Made by a program: the position numbers and the translations under genes | The notes under the pieces: generated by a model | Told to the model about the DNA's origin: nothing | Database searches by the model: none | Seen by the model: only the letters and a program-made list of their open reading frames with translations | From: Bacillus sp. CH140a_4T | GTDB lineage: Bacteria; Bacillota; Bacilli; Bacillales; Bacillaceae_G | Reading direction: 5' to 3' | Assembly: GCF_008923725.1 (NCBI RefSeq) | Contig: NZ_WBPF01000016.1 | Location: 712,468-776,467 of the forward strand | DNA: 64,000 nucleotides | In this document: positions 1-10,424 of the stretch, piece after piece | Layout of the letters: the number at the start of each line of letters is the position of its first letter | Position numbering within the stretch: the stretch's first letter is position 1

Positions 1-91
1 AGTTTGGAAAGAGTAGCCAAGTTTTGGTTATAGAAAATAGAATGAATGTGTTATAATAAGTTTTATGAATTAGAAAACAAGGGTGATTTTT

Positions 92-841
92 GTGTGTGAC
101 ATCTACGGAGGGTATGCGGGTATAAGAGAGAAATTGATGGAGAAATTACGCCATCCTTATTTTATAAACTATATTAAAGAACCATATATTGATGAAGAGA
201 AAATAGCATTGTTATATGGTGCTTTAAAAAGTGAAAATTTACATATAGAACAAATTGAGCATTATGTAGTAACGATTATGCTTGTTCAAATTGCGCTTGA
301 TACACACGAAAGAGTATCAAATAAAGCAGGGGAAGAAGCAAATGAGTCGCATAAACGTCGCCAGTTAACAGTGCTTGCTGGTGATTACTATAGCGGGTTA
401 TATTATTACTTATTGTCTATGAATCGTGATATTGTTTTAATTCGTGCGCTTGCTGAAGGAATTAAAGAAATTAATGAACACAAAATAATGTTATATCAAA
501 AAGCGCATAAAACGATCGATGACATAATGGAAAGTGTAGTAACGATTGAGTCTGCACTCTTGCAAAAAACATGTGACCATTTTCATTTATCGCATTGGAA
601 GCCGTTTATAACGTATGTACTAGGAAAAAATCGTCTTCAAAAAGAATGTGAACGATACGCTGATAAAAAACATTCACCTGTTTTTCAAGCTGTTCAAGAG
701 ATTTTGAACGATAAAGCGGATGCAGAAGCCGTTATGAATGGATGGATGATGGAACTCAGACAGAAAGAAAATCAATTTTTAGAAAATCACACAGATATAA
801 GCGAAATAAACTCTGTGTTAAGAGATAAATCGAAGACATAA
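92..841 (+). CDS. hepS: Heptaprenyl diphosphate synthase component I
   Basis: Small, non-catalytic subunit of the two-component prenyl synthase that makes the C35 chain of menaquinone-7; it works with HepT, two genes downstream. The protein is mostly alpha-helical and carries no DDxxD motif, as expected for component I. An in-frame GTG at 83 exists, but the GTG at 92 is favoured because AAGGGTGA (79-86) sits about 6 bases upstream; that gives about 249 residues. It is followed by menG, hepT and ndk in the order known from B. subtilis. The identification rests on sequence resemblance plus this gene order. Confidence 0.9.
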   Translation: MCDIYGGYAGIREKLMEKLRHPYFINYIKEPYIDEEKIALLYGALKSENLHIEQIEHYVVTIMLVQIALDTHERVSNKAGEEANESHKRRQLTVLAGDYYSGLYYYLLSMNRDIVLIRALAEGIKEINEHKIMLYQKAHKTIDDIMESVVTIESALLQKTCDHFHLSHWKPFITYVLGKNRLQKECERYADKKHSPVFQAVQEILNDKADAEAVMNGWMMELRQKENQFLENHTDISEINSVLRDKSKT

Positions 842-870
842 GCAATTTTACATTGGAAGAAGGTACGAGC

Positions 871-1584
871 ATGCAACAATCAAAAGAAGAAAGAGTACAT
901 GATGTATTTGAGAAGATCTCTGATAAATACGATGTAATGAATTCTGTAATTAGTTTTCAAAGACATAAGGCGTGGCGTAAAGAGACGATGCGTATTATGG
1001 ATGTAAAACCAGGTAGTAAAGCACTTGATGTATGCTGCGGGACGGCGGACTGGACAATTGCGCTAGCTGGAGCGGTAGGTGAACAGGGCAAGGTTGTTGG
1101 TTTAGACTTCAGTGAAAATATGTTATCTGTCGGTAAGCAAAAGGTAGAGGCGTTACAATTAAAACAAGTTGAACTTCTACACGGGAATGCAATGGAACTT
1201 CCATTTGAAGATAACACATTTGATTATGTAACGATTGGATTTGGTTTACGTAACGTACCGGATTATATGCACGTATTAAAAGAAATGACGCGTGTAGTAA
1301 AACCAGGTGGAAAAGTAATTTGTTTAGAAACATCTCAGCCAACAATGATTGGTTTTCGACAAGGGTATGTTTTATACTTTAAATACATCATGCCTTTATT
1401 TGGAAAGCTATTTGCGAAAAGTTATAAAGAATATTCATGGTTACAAGAATCTGCTAGTACATTCCCTGGTATGAAAGAATTGGCTAATATGTTCGAAAAA
1501 GCTGGACTTGAACGTGTACAAGTGAAGCCGTTTACTTTTGGGGTAGCAGCGATGCACTTAGGTATGAAACCAGAATCAAAATAG
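871..1584 (+). CDS. menG: Demethylmenaquinone methyltransferase
   Basis: SAM-dependent C-methyltransferase for the last step of menaquinone synthesis (UbiE/MenG family). The SAM-binding motif I reads [10 protein letters not shown] at about residues 52-61, and the family motif GFGLRNVPD follows near residue 125. The ATG at 871 is chosen over 853 because GAAGAAGG lies about 8 bases upstream and the protein then begins at the conserved [13 protein letters not shown] region, giving 237 residues. It lies between the two heptaprenyl synthase subunits, so the three genes supply the last steps of one pathway. Confidence 0.95.
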   Translation: MQQSKEERVHDVFEKISDKYDVMNSVISFQRHKAWRKETMRIMDVKPGSKALDVCCGTADWTIALAGAVGEQGKVVGLDFSENMLSVGKQKVEALQLKQVELLHGNAMELPFEDNTFDYVTIGFGLRNVPDYMHVLKEMTRVVKPGGKVICLETSQPTMIGFRQGYVLYFKYIMPLFGKLFAKSYKEYSWLQESASTFPGMKELANMFEKAGLERVQVKPFTFGVAAMHLGMKPESK

Positions 1585-1621
1585 AAAAAGAAAAAAGAAG
1601 TTTTAGGTTAAGGTGAACAAT

Positions 1622-2584
1622 ATGAAGTTACAACTTATGTACTCTTTTTTACGATCGGATATTAATGTGATAGAAAAAGAATTAAAAAAGACAGTTGCTT
1701 CTGAACAGCCATTAGTAGAAGAGGCGGCATTACAACTTATTGAAGCTGGTGGGAAGCGAATTCGTCCTGTATTTGTATTGCTTGCGGGGAAATTTGGAGA
1801 TTATAAGTTAGATGCAATTAAGCATGTAGCTGTTGCATTAGAACTTATACATATGGCTTCTCTTGTTCACGATGATGTTATTGATGCTGCTTTTTTACGA
1901 CGTGGTAGTGCAACTGTGAATGCGAAATGGGGAGATCGCATTGCAATGTATACAGGGGACTATCTATTCGCTAAGTCTCTTGAATGTATTACAAATATCG
2001 AAATTCCTGAGGCGCATCAGGCGCTATCGCATACCATTTTAGAAGTGTGTAAAGGTGAAATTGAACAAATTAAAGATAAATATAACTATGATCAAAATTT
2101 AAGAACGTATTTAAGAAGAATAAAGCGAAAAACAGCATTATTAATTGCTGCGAGTTGCCAATTAGGAGCGATTGCTGCTGGCGCTAATCGTGATACGGTA
2201 AATCGTCTGTTTTGGTATGGGTATTTCGTAGGGATGTCGTATCAAATAATTGATGATATTTTAGATTTCGTTTCCACAGAAGAGAAACTTGGAAAGCCTG
2301 CTGGCGGAGATTTACTACAAGGGAATATTACGCTTCCTGCCCTATATGCGATGGAAGATCCGGTTATTTGTAAGAAAATCAAATCTGTACATGAAAATAC
2401 AACAGCGGATGAAATGAAAGAAATTATTGAGGCTGTAAAGAATAGTGCTGCTATTGATAAAGCATTTGCATTTAGTGAACGTTATTTACATAAAGCATTA
2501 GAAATTATAAAACCACTCCCACGTGGACAAGCGAAGTATGCATTACAAAATGTAGCAAAGTATATTGGAAAACGAAAATTTTAG
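1622..2584 (+). CDS. hepT: Heptaprenyl diphosphate synthase component II
   Basis: Catalytic subunit of the trans-prenyltransferase that adds isopentenyl units to make heptaprenyl diphosphate. The two aspartate-rich motifs that bind Mg-diphosphate are visible: HDDVID at about residue 84 and IDDILD at about residue 211. GGKRIRP near residue 44 is the usual isopentenyl-diphosphate binding segment. The ATG at 1622 has AAGGTGA five bases upstream; the in-frame GTG at 1613 lies inside that Shine-Dalgarno. Length (320 residues) is typical for the family. Confidence 0.95.
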   Translation: MKLQLMYSFLRSDINVIEKELKKTVASEQPLVEEAALQLIEAGGKRIRPVFVLLAGKFGDYKLDAIKHVAVALELIHMASLVHDDVIDAAFLRRGSATVNAKWGDRIAMYTGDYLFAKSLECITNIEIPEAHQALSHTILEVCKGEIEQIKDKYNYDQNLRTYLRRIKRKTALLIAASCQLGAIAAGANRDTVNRLFWYGYFVGMSYQIIDDILDFVSTEEKLGKPAGGDLLQGNITLPALYAMEDPVICKKIKSVHENTTADEMKEIIEAVKNSAAIDKAFAFSERYLHKALEIIKPLPRGQAKYALQNVAKYIGKRKF

Positions 2585-2708
2585 TGTTTTTTCTAAAAAA
2601 TAAAATAATCTCTCTATTTCAAAACTATTGCACAATTGTGATAAGGGTGTTAATATGTGTGTGGGGATATACAATTACATACATAATTCAGAAGTGGAGA
2701 GATTTTTT

Positions 2709-3155
2709 ATGGAAAAAACATTTCTAATGGTAAAACCAGACGGTGTACAACGTGCCTTCATTGGGGAAATCGTAGCTCGTTTTGAGAAAAAAGGCTTTCA
2801 ATTAGTTGGTGCAAAATTAATGCAAGTCACTCCGGAAATTGCTGGACAACACTATGCTGAGCACACAGAGAAACCTTTCTTTGGTGAATTAGTAGACTTT
2901 ATTACATCTGGCCCTGTATTCGCAATGGTATGGCAAGGTGAGGGTGTAGTAGATACAGCTCGTAACATGATGGGTAAAACAAGACCACATGAAGCAGCTC
3001 CTGGAACAATTCGTGGAGATTTCGGTGTAACTGTTGCGAAAAACATTATCCATGGTTCTGATTCGTTAGAAAGTGCAGAGCGCGAGATTGCTATTTTCTT
3101 TAAAGAAGAAGAATTAGTTGACTACTCAAAATTAATGAATGAATGGATTTACTAA
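2709..3155 (+). CDS. ndk: Nucleoside diphosphate kinase
   Basis: Transfers the gamma phosphate of ATP to NDPs through a phosphohistidine. The protein starts [15 protein letters not shown], typical of the family. The catalytic histidine lies in NIIHGSDS at about residue 115. The ATG at 2709 gives 148 residues, the usual size, with GGAG at 2696-2699. An in-frame ATG at 2628 would add 27 residues found in no member of the family I know. Transcription ends at the hairpin just downstream. Confidence 0.97.
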   Translation: MEKTFLMVKPDGVQRAFIGEIVARFEKKGFQLVGAKLMQVTPEIAGQHYAEHTEKPFFGELVDFITSGPVFAMVWQGEGVVDTARNMMGKTRPHEAAPGTIRGDFGVTVAKNIIHGSDSLESAEREIAIFFKEEELVDYSKLMNEWIY

Positions 3156-3203
3156 TTATTTTGAAATAATTTGTAAACGCTTTAATCACTGTGATAATAG
3201 TAG

Positions 3204-3247
3204 AAAGTGCAAGGAGAATAGGGGTATTCTTCTTGCACTTTTTTTAT
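3204..3247 (+). terminator. Terminator after ndk
   Basis: A 16-17 bp stem (AAAGTGCAAGGAGAATA pairing with TATTCTTCTTGCACTTT, one G-T pair) with a GGGG loop is followed by a T-run. It closes the hepS-menG-hepT-ndk unit. Confidence 0.9.
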
Positions 3248-3426
3248 TTCTATTAGTTACGAAGTTTGAGCTGTTATGATATATTGATATGTAAAGTAAA
3301 CGGCCTATCGGGGAATAAGCGAATGGCTGATGTATTATATAATTTTTTTTATTTTTAGAGTAATGAAGGATAATATTATTGCTTAATATAGCGAGATAAA
3401 TACATATACGAAAAGAGGAATAACGT

Positions 3427-4599
3427 ATGCGATATATTACAGCTGGTGAATCTCATGGTCCACAACTTACAACGATTATAGAAGGTGTACCAGCAGGTCT
3501 ACCAATAGTTGCGGCTGATATAAATGAAGAGTTAGCTAGAAGGCAAAAGGGATATGGGCGTGGTAGACGCATGCAAATTGAAACAGATCAAGTGCAAATT
3601 GTAAGTGGTGTTAGACATGGAGAGACATTAGGTTCTCCAATTGCACTTGTTGTTGAAAACCGTGATTTTGCACATTGGACAAAAATTATGGGTGCAGAGC
3701 CGTTAACGGAACAAGAAGAAAAAGAAATGAAAAGGAAAGTAACAAAACCAAGACCTGGACATGCCGATTTAAATGGTGCGATTAAATATGGTCATAGAGA
3801 TATGAGAAATGTACTGGAACGTTCTTCAGCTCGCGAAACGACAGTGCGTGTCGCTGCTGGTGCGGTTGCTAAAAAAGTGTTAGCGGAACTTGGTATTACA
3901 GTAGCGGGCCATGTAATTGAAATTGGCGGCGTTGAGGCTAAGGAGACTACGTATCGTTCAATTGAAGAATTAAAAAGCATTACAGAATCATCACCTGTAC
4001 GTTGCTTAGATGAAGAAGCAGGTAACCAAATGATAAAAGCAATTGATGATGCGAAAGCAAATGGTGATTCAATCGGTGGAATCGTTGAAGTAATTGTGGA
4101 AGGAATGCCAATTGGGGTCGGTAGCTATGTACATTATGATCGAAAACTAGATGCAAAATTAGCGGCTGCAATTATGAGCATTAATGCTTTTAAAGGTGTC
4201 GAGATTGGAATTGGTTTTGAGGCAGCACATAGACCAGGTAGCGAAGTTCATGATGAGATTCTTTGGAATGAAGAGAATGGATATACACGAAGAACAAATA
4301 ACGCAGGTGGTTTAGAAGGCGGAATGACGACTGGAATGCCAATTGTTGTGCGCGGTGTGATGAAACCGATACCTACACTATATAAACCTCTTCAAAGTAT
4401 CGATATTGATACGAAAGAGCCTTTTACAGCAAGCATTGAACGTTCAGATAGTTGTGCTGTTCCAGCGGCTAGTGTCGTTGCAGAAGCGGTTGTAGCTTGG
4501 GAATTAGCGACAGCTTTAATAGAACAATTTGGATTAGATCGTATCGACCTTATTCGTGAAAATATTGAGAAACATAATGAATATGCGAGGGGATTTTAA
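3427..4599 (+). CDS. aroF: Chorismate synthase
   Basis: Last enzyme of the shikimate pathway, converting EPSP to chorismate with reduced FMN. The signature GESHG is at residues 7-11, and [14 protein letters not shown] near residue 120 and the [10 protein letters not shown] segment near residue 295 are typical. 390 residues is the normal length. The start has AAGAGGA upstream. The stop overlaps the aroB start by one base (TAATG), so the two are translationally coupled. The gene is called aroF in Bacillus and aroC in enterics. Confidence 0.96.
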   Translation: MRYITAGESHGPQLTTIIEGVPAGLPIVAADINEELARRQKGYGRGRRMQIETDQVQIVSGVRHGETLGSPIALVVENRDFAHWTKIMGAEPLTEQEEKEMKRKVTKPRPGHADLNGAIKYGHRDMRNVLERSSARETTVRVAAGAVAKKVLAELGITVAGHVIEIGGVEAKETTYRSIEELKSITESSPVRCLDEEAGNQMIKAIDDAKANGDSIGGIVEVIVEGMPIGVGSYVHYDRKLDAKLAAAIMSINAFKGVEIGIGFEAAHRPGSEVHDEILWNEENGYTRRTNNAGGLEGGMTTGMPIVVRGVMKPIPTLYKPLQSIDIDTKEPFTASIERSDSCAVPAASVVAEAVVAWELATALIEQFGLDRIDLIRENIEKHNEYARGF

Positions 4600-5684
4600 T
4601 GGGAAACATACATATTCAAACGAAATCAAAAGAATATGATGTACAAGTAGGAAAAGAATCGTTGTCACATTTGACAACAATCGTTCAAAACATGCAGCCA
4701 TCTGTATCAAACATTATGATCATTTCAGATGAAGCTGTTGCGTCTTTACACTTACAGAAAGTTATAGATGCGTTGCAAATAGAGCAAAACGTATTTTCAT
4801 TCGTTGTACCGAGTGGTGAAAAAGAGAAGTCTTTTGAAAATTTCTATGCGGCTCATACGTCAGCTCTTGAAAATAAATTAGATAGAAATTCTTTAATTAT
4901 CGCACTTGGAGGTGGGATGATTGGAGATTTAGCTGGTTTTGTTGCTGCGTCGTTTATGCGTGGAATTCGCTTCGTTCAAGTTCCAACGACTTTATTAGCT
5001 CACGATAGCGCAGTAGGTGGGAAAGTAGCGATTAATCACCCGTTAGGTAAAAATATGATAGGGGCATTCCATCAACCAGAAGCAGTTGTATATCATACGC
5101 CGTTTTTACAGTCTCTTCCTGAAAAAGAGTGGCGTTCAGGTTATGCAGAAGTGATAAAACATGCTCTTATTGGTGATGTAAAGCTGTATCATTGGCTGAA
5201 AGAAGAAGTGCAAACATTATCAGATCTTCGTGATGAGAAATTAATTCATATATTAACGAAGGCGATTCCTGTAAAGGCAAACATTGTATCGCAAGATGAA
5301 ACAGAAAAAGGTGTACGTGCTCATTTGAACTTTGGACATACGTTAGGCCATGCTCTTGAAAAAGAACTAGGATATGGAAACATTACTCACGGTGACGGAG
5401 TAGCGGTTGGAATGTTATTTGCTTTGTTTTTAAGTGAGCAAGTGTACAATGTTGATCTTTCTTATGAAGAGATGAAGCAGTGGTTCTTACAATACGGCTA
5501 TCCCAAAATGCCAAGTGATTTGAATGTAGAGCGTCTCGTTCAATTGATGAAACAAGATAAGAAAGCGAATGCTGGAGCAATTCATATGGTATTAATGCAG
5601 GAATATGGGGTAGTGAATGTCGTATCTATTCCAGATGAGACTGTTCATATTGCGTTAGAGGCATTTCAAAAGGATATGGCTTAA
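4599..5684 (+). CDS. aroB: 3-dehydroquinate synthase
   Basis: Second enzyme of the shikimate pathway, converting DAHP to 3-dehydroquinate with NAD and a divalent metal. The glycine-rich NAD segment LGGGMIGDLAGFVA is near residue 105 and the metal-binding segment LNFGHTLGHALE near residue 248. The gene overlaps the aroF stop by one base. No terminator is evident before hisC, so these genes may be one transcript. Confidence 0.96.
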   Translation: MGNIHIQTKSKEYDVQVGKESLSHLTTIVQNMQPSVSNIMIISDEAVASLHLQKVIDALQIEQNVFSFVVPSGEKEKSFENFYAAHTSALENKLDRNSLIIALGGGMIGDLAGFVAASFMRGIRFVQVPTTLLAHDSAVGGKVAINHPLGKNMIGAFHQPEAVVYHTPFLQSLPEKEWRSGYAEVIKHALIGDVKLYHWLKEEVQTLSDLRDEKLIHILTKAIPVKANIVSQDETEKGVRAHLNFGHTLGHALEKELGYGNITHGDGVAVGMLFALFLSEQVYNVDLSYEEMKQWFLQYGYPKMPSDLNVERLVQLMKQDKKANAGAIHMVLMQEYGVVNVVSIPDETVHIALEAFQKDMA

Positions 5685-5792
5685 GAAGTGTTAGAGGTAT
5701 TCTCGTAATAGTGGCAGTTATGATAAACGATTATAGTAAGGGAGTATAGCCGTATTATAATCGAATTGAATAAAATGACTGGAGGAAGAAAA

Positions 5793-6905
5793 ATGAGAGT
5801 GAAAGAGCAATTGTTAACTTTGAGAGCATATGTACCTGGAAAAAATATTGAAGAAGTAAAAAGGGAATATGGGTTATCAAAAATTGTGAAATTAGCATCG
5901 AACGAAAATCCATTCGGTTGCTCAGCACGTGTAACAGAAGCATTAACTTCTTTAGCGAGTCAATACGCTCTTTATCCAGATGGGTATGCCTTTGAACTTC
6001 GAACAAAAGTAGCAGAGCAGTTAGGTGTTAAGGCCGAACAATTGTTATTTGGTAGTGGATTAGATGAAGTCATTCAAATGATTAGCCGTGCATTACTACA
6101 CGAAGGAACAAATGTTGTAATGGCGAATCCAACATTCTCGCAATACCATCACCATGCTGTTATTGAAGGAGCAGAAGTTCGTGAAGTACCACTTAAAGAT
6201 GGTATTCACGATTTAGATGCGATGTTACAGCAAGTAGATGATAAAACGAAGATTGTATGGATTTGTAACCCGAATAATCCAACAGGTACATATGTAGAGA
6301 AACAAAACTTACTTTCATTTTTAGAATCAGTTCCTAAGTCAGCGCTCGTTATTATGGACGAAGCATACTATGAATATGCGGGAGCAGAAGACTATCCGCA
6401 AACATTACCACTTCTTGAAAAGTATGAAAACCTTATGGTTTTACGCACGTTTTCAAAAGCATATGGTTTAGCTGCTTTCCGTATTGGATATGCGGTTGGT
6501 AATGAGAAGTTAATCGGGCAGCTAGAAGTAGCGAGGTTACCATTTAACACATCGACTGTAGCGCAATCTGTAGCACTTGCTGCATTAGAAGATCAACCGT
6601 TTTTACAAGAATGTGTGAAAAAGAATGAAGAAGGATTAAATCAATATTACGCGTTTTGTAAGGAATATAACGTATTCTATTATCTATCTCAAACAAATTT
6701 CATTTTCTTAAAACTTGGTATTCCTGGTAATGAAGCTTTCGAACGATTAATGAAGAAAGGCTATATTGTTCGTTCTGGTGCTGCATTTGGTATACAGGAT
6801 GGTATTCGTATTACTGTCGGTTTGAAAGAAGAAAATGATGAAATTATAGAACTATTGAAAGAGATTGTAAACGAGCAAGTAAAGAAAGAAGAAACATACT
6901 CTTAA
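5793..6905 (+). CDS. hisC: Histidinol-phosphate aminotransferase
   Basis: PLP enzyme of histidine synthesis that in Bacillus also transaminates aromatic precursors, which fits its position after aroF-aroB. Visible fold-type I motifs: CNPNNPTGT near residue 160, MDEAYYEY near 190 and the PLP lysine in TFSKAYGLAAFR near 220. The ATG at 5793 is chosen because GGAGG (5781-5785) lies 7 bases upstream; upstream in-frame ATGs lack this. It gives 370 residues. In B. subtilis tyrA and aroE follow; here they do not. Confidence 0.94.
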   Translation: MRVKEQLLTLRAYVPGKNIEEVKREYGLSKIVKLASNENPFGCSARVTEALTSLASQYALYPDGYAFELRTKVAEQLGVKAEQLLFGSGLDEVIQMISRALLHEGTNVVMANPTFSQYHHHAVIEGAEVREVPLKDGIHDLDAMLQQVDDKTKIVWICNPNNPTGTYVEKQNLLSFLESVPKSALVIMDEAYYEYAGAEDYPQTLPLLEKYENLMVLRTFSKAYGLAAFRIGYAVGNEKLIGQLEVARLPFNTSTVAQSVALAALEDQPFLQECVKKNEEGLNQYYAFCKEYNVFYYLSQTNFIFLKLGIPGNEAFERLMKKGYIVRSGAAFGIQDGIRITVGLKEENDEIIELLKEIVNEQVKKEETYS

Positions 6906-6913
6906 GAGTGTGT

Positions 6914-6943
6914 GAAGGCTCCTACTATAGGAGTCTTCTTTTA
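6914..6943 (+). terminator. Terminator after hisC
   Basis: The hairpin GAAGGCTCC/GGAGTCTTC with a short loop is followed by TTTTATT. Confidence 0.8.
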
Positions 6944-7017
6944 TTAAATAAAGATTGAAGTGGAGAAGGACTGTAAAGATCGATCCGCGCAGGGCAATCA
7001 TTAATAAGGGAAGTTAT

Positions 7018-7047
7018 TTGCACGGTAATGAAAGAAAACGGTACAAT
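7018..7047 (+). promoter_or_regulatory. Putative sigma-A promoter upstream of ypiA
   Basis: TTGCAC at 7018-7023 and TACAAT at 7042-7047 are 18 bases apart. Use of this promoter would give ypiA a leader of about 230 bases that contains the repeat at 7155-7243. Not otherwise supported. Confidence 0.5.
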
Positions 7048-7154
7048 AGAAAGTAGTAATGCGGTATCGGTGTCATATTCGAATCGTTATGAGTGAAAGT
7101 ACAAGAAGAAGTATGCTCTTTCTAAAGGTAGCGTTGTTACACCTAGTTGCTTAT

Positions 7155-7243
7155 GATAAAGTGAAACTTTAATCAGTGGGGGCTATTCATCCCTCATTGA
7201 TTATTAGCCTGCACCAATCAGGCTGCCTGCAAATAGCGGGTGA
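7155..7243 (+). repeat. bcr1-like repeat, internally deleted copy
   Basis: Begins ATAAAGTGAAACTTTAATCAG and ends GCAAATAGCGGG, the same two ends as the longer copy at 37141-37298 (which is in the opposite orientation). The middle 60-70 bases of the long copy are missing. It contains inverted repeats (ATCAGTGGGGG / CCCTCATTGAT) that would fold in RNA. The bcr1 name is from recalled literature on B. cereus group repeats. Confidence 0.7.
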
Positions 7244-7286
7244 AATGAACAGAAAAGAATATTCTTTATAATTAAAGGAGACGTTT

Positions 7287-8549
7287 ATGCAAAAGTTTGA
7301 ACAAGCTGTTTCATATATTGAAAATGGTGAAGCGGAAAAAGGATTACAATTATTAAAAGAACAATTAAAAATTGCGAATGATGAAGAGAAGTATGATATC
7401 GCTCGCTATTATCATACACTTGGATTTACAGATGAAGCGTTAGCTATTACAGAAGATTTACGTTTATTGTATCCGGAAGAAAGTGAATTCACTGTATTTT
7501 TAGCAGAATTATATATTGATCTAGATAAAGAAGATGAAGCGATTGAAGTACTTCATGATATTCCGGAAAATGATGATTTATATGTTCAATCGTTATTACT
7601 TGTTGCGGATTTATTCCAAATGCAAGGATTCGATGATGTAGCAGAACAAAAACTATTAAAGGCGAAAGAAATGATGCCTGACGAGCCTGTTATTACGTTT
7701 GGATTAGCAGAGTTATATAGTAGTAAAGGGGAAGAACAAAAGGCAATCACTCATTATGAGTCGCTATTAGCGGAACATAAAGTAATGGGTGGTGTTGTCA
7801 TTGCACTTCGCCTCGGAGAAACGTTAAGTGCGATTGGAAATTGGGAAGAAGCGATTTCTTATTACGAAGCAGGTTTAGAGGAACAAAAAGATATTCACTC
7901 ATTATTTGGATATGCCTTTACGTTATATCAAGGTGAAGAATATCAACGAGCAATTGGTGCTTGGCAAGAGCTAAAAGAATTAGATCCTGAGTATGCATCT
8001 CTTTACATGTATTTAGCGAAAAGCTATGAAAAAGAAGGAATGCTTCAAGAAAGCTATGAAACACTTCATGAAGGAATTAAAGTAGATGAGCTTTCTGTAC
8101 CATTTTATGTAGAATTAGCGAACATTGCGGCGAAATTAGGAAAAATAGCGGAAGCAGAGGAAGTACTTCAAAAAGCGCTTGAGTTAGATCCAGGACATTT
8201 AGGTGCAACATTAAAATATGCGTATATCTTAAAGGAACAAGAAAAGTATGAAGAGCTAATTGCTGTTGTAGAGCGTGCAATTGATAGCGGAGAACCAGAT
8301 ACACAACTACTTTGGGATCTTGCGTTTGCAAAAAAACAATTAGAAATGTATTCGGATGCATTAAAACACTATGAAAGTGCATATACTTCTTTTAAGAATC
8401 ATCCAGACTTCTTGGAAGAGTACGGTTATTTCTTATTGGAAGAAGGTATGCGAAAAGAGGCGAAAGAAGTATTTACGCAGTTAATACAACTAGACCCGAC
8501 CCAAATTCATATTGAAGAATTGTTATATAATTTAGAGGATTTTTCATAA
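7287..8549 (+). CDS. ypiA: Tetratricopeptide repeat protein YpiA
   Basis: A 420-residue soluble protein made of consecutive 34-residue TPR-type helical pairs along its full length (for example residues near 195-300 with repeated A-x-x-x-Y/Y-x-x-A spacing). No signal peptide or membrane segment. TPR arrays bind other proteins; the partner is unknown. The start has AAAGGAGA just upstream. Position before ypiB and the qcr operon matches B. subtilis ypiA. Confidence 0.88.
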   Translation: MQKFEQAVSYIENGEAEKGLQLLKEQLKIANDEEKYDIARYYHTLGFTDEALAITEDLRLLYPEESEFTVFLAELYIDLDKEDEAIEVLHDIPENDDLYVQSLLLVADLFQMQGFDDVAEQKLLKAKEMMPDEPVITFGLAELYSSKGEEQKAITHYESLLAEHKVMGGVVIALRLGETLSAIGNWEEAISYYEAGLEEQKDIHSLFGYAFTLYQGEEYQRAIGAWQELKELDPEYASLYMYLAKSYEKEGMLQESYETLHEGIKVDELSVPFYVELANIAAKLGKIAEAEEVLQKALELDPGHLGATLKYAYILKEQEKYEELIAVVERAIDSGEPDTQLLWDLAFAKKQLEMYSDALKHYESAYTSFKNHPDFLEEYGYFLLEEGMRKEAKEVFTQLIQLDPTQIHIEELLYNLEDFS

Positions 8550-8565
8550 GTTGGAAGGAAACTGA

Positions 8566-9159
<594 letters not shown>

Positions 9160-9202
9160 AATTCATTTGGATTCATAAAATTTTACAAATTTCAGACTTT
9201 TT

Positions 9203-9241
9203 AAGAAAAACTACCTTAATATAGGTAGTTTTTCTTTTTTT
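9203..9241 (+). terminator. Terminator after ypiB
   Basis: AAGAAAAACTACC / GGTAGTTTTTCTT stem with a 7-base loop and T-rich tail. Confidence 0.88.
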
Positions 9242-9312
9242 ACCTCTTTTAGTATGGTTTAATATATATAAAGTGAAAGTTCTGTCATTTGCAAAGGGAG
9301 GAGGGAAGTAAT

Positions 9313-9768
9313 TTGAAATGGATTGTAAAAGATGTAGAACAGTTTGAGCAAGCAAGAGAGTATGTAGATACAGGTGTTATACCACTTTTATCAATTTCAG
9401 CAGCAAAAGAAATGAAAACGGTAGTAGAACAAGGCGAATTTATCGAATTGCTAAGTATGGAGCTGGAAAGAGAATATAAAGGAAGAGTGCTTTTACTACC
9501 TGCATTTACGTATTTAGTAGAAAGTCAAAAAAACGAAAAAGGTCGTTTGCAAGAATGGACAAATCATTTACAAGAGCAAGGTTTTAAGCATATCGTTTAT
9601 GTTACAAGTGATTTTTCATGGAAAGAAAATATGCAAGAATTGCAGGGAGATTTATTTTGGTTTCCTTCATTAGCGTTAGAACAATTTAGTGATCAAGCGA
9701 AAAGAGAAGTTATTCATGCACATATAAAAAATATAATGGTGATGTTAGAAGAAAAATGGGGAAAGTAA
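9313..9768 (+). CDS. ypiF: DUF2487 family protein YpiF
   Basis: About 151 residues, conserved among Bacillus and encoded just before the cytochrome bc operon; function unknown. The likely start is the TTG at 9313, eight bases after a very strong Shine-Dalgarno GGGAGGAGGG (9296-9305); the TTG at 9289 would lie before it. No membrane segment is evident. Assignment rests on gene order and resemblance to the B. subtilis protein. Confidence 0.8.
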   Translation: MKWIVKDVEQFEQAREYVDTGVIPLLSISAAKEMKTVVEQGEFIELLSMELEREYKGRVLLLPAFTYLVESQKNEKGRLQEWTNHLQEQGFKHIVYVTSDFSWKENMQELQGDLFWFPSLALEQFSDQAKREVIHAHIKNIMVMLEEKWGK

Positions 9769-9808
9769 TAATAAACAGAAAGTTCTTATTATTATGAGTA
9801 GTATGATA

Positions 9809-9837
9809 TTGACCTGTGCATGAGCGTATTATATCAT
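9809..9837 (+). promoter_or_regulatory. Sigma-A-type promoter of the qcr operon
   Basis: TTGACC at 9809-9814 and TATCAT at 9832-9837 are 17 bases apart, about 75 bases before the qcrA start. Confidence 0.65.
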
Positions 9838-9911
9838 GATAGTGTCCTAGTTTTTATTTTTTATATAATTTATCACGAGGGGACAATTTCTGATAGAGGG
9901 GGGAAATTTTC

Positions 9912-10424
9912 GTGAGCGAGAAAGAACATCGTGTGTCAAGAAGACAGTTTTTAAATTACACCCTTACAGGGGTAGGAGGCTTTATGGCAGCGGGTATTTT
10001 AATGCCGATGACGCGATTTGCGCTTGATCCGGTGTTAAGAAAAGAGGCGGGAACGGATATGGTTGCTGTTGCACAAGTAAAAGACATTACAACAGAGCCG
10101 AAACGTTTCGACTTTAAGGTGAAACAGGTTGATGGTTGGTACAAGTCCGAAGAGCCAAAATCAGCTTGGGTTCATAAAGATGAAAGCGGAGACATTGTTG
10201 CGTTCTCTCCAGTATGTAAACATTTAGGGTGTACAGTTAACTGGAATTCGGACAAAGCACATCCAAATCAATTCTTTTGTCCATGTCATGGGGGCCGTTA
10301 CACAAAAGACGGGATGAACGTTAAAGGCACGCCGCCCCTTGCTCCGCTTGATATTTATGAATCTAAAGTGAAAGATGGAACACTGTATCTAGGAAAAGCG
10401 AAGCCAAAAGGGGGTGCAAAGTAG
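9912..10424 (+). CDS. qcrA: Menaquinol:cytochrome c reductase, Rieske iron-sulfur subunit
   Basis: Carries the [2Fe-2S] centre of the bc complex in the cytoplasmic membrane. The N-terminus has RRQFLN followed by a hydrophobic stretch, resembling a Tat-type membrane anchor (here S-R-R-Q-F-L). The two cluster-binding boxes CKHLGC (about residue 102) and CPCHGG (about residue 123) are intact. The start is GTG with AGAGGGGGG upstream. The stop abuts the qcrB start directly. Confidence 0.95.
   Translation: MSEKEHRVSRRQFLNYTLTGVGGFMAAGILMPMTRFALDPVLRKEAGTDMVAVAQVKDITTEPKRFDFKVKQVDGWYKSEEPKSAWVHKDESGDIVAFSPVCKHLGCTVNWNSDKAHPNQFFCPCHGGRYTKDGMNVKGTPPLAPLDIYESKVKDGTLYLGKAKPKGGAK

Noticed and set aside
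957-1345. Antisense open frames opposite menG
   Set aside because: They have no RBS, overlap a conserved gene and have poor codon use; shadows of menG.
3248-3426. Missing cheR between ndk and aroF
   Set aside because: In B. subtilis cheR lies here, but the 180 bases are AT-rich and contain no frame or remnant that I can see; reported only as absence.
7050-7286. T-box or other riboswitch before ypiA
   Set aside because: No T-box AGGGTGGNACCGCG sequence and no terminator; the region is instead explained by a promoter and a bcr1-like repeat.
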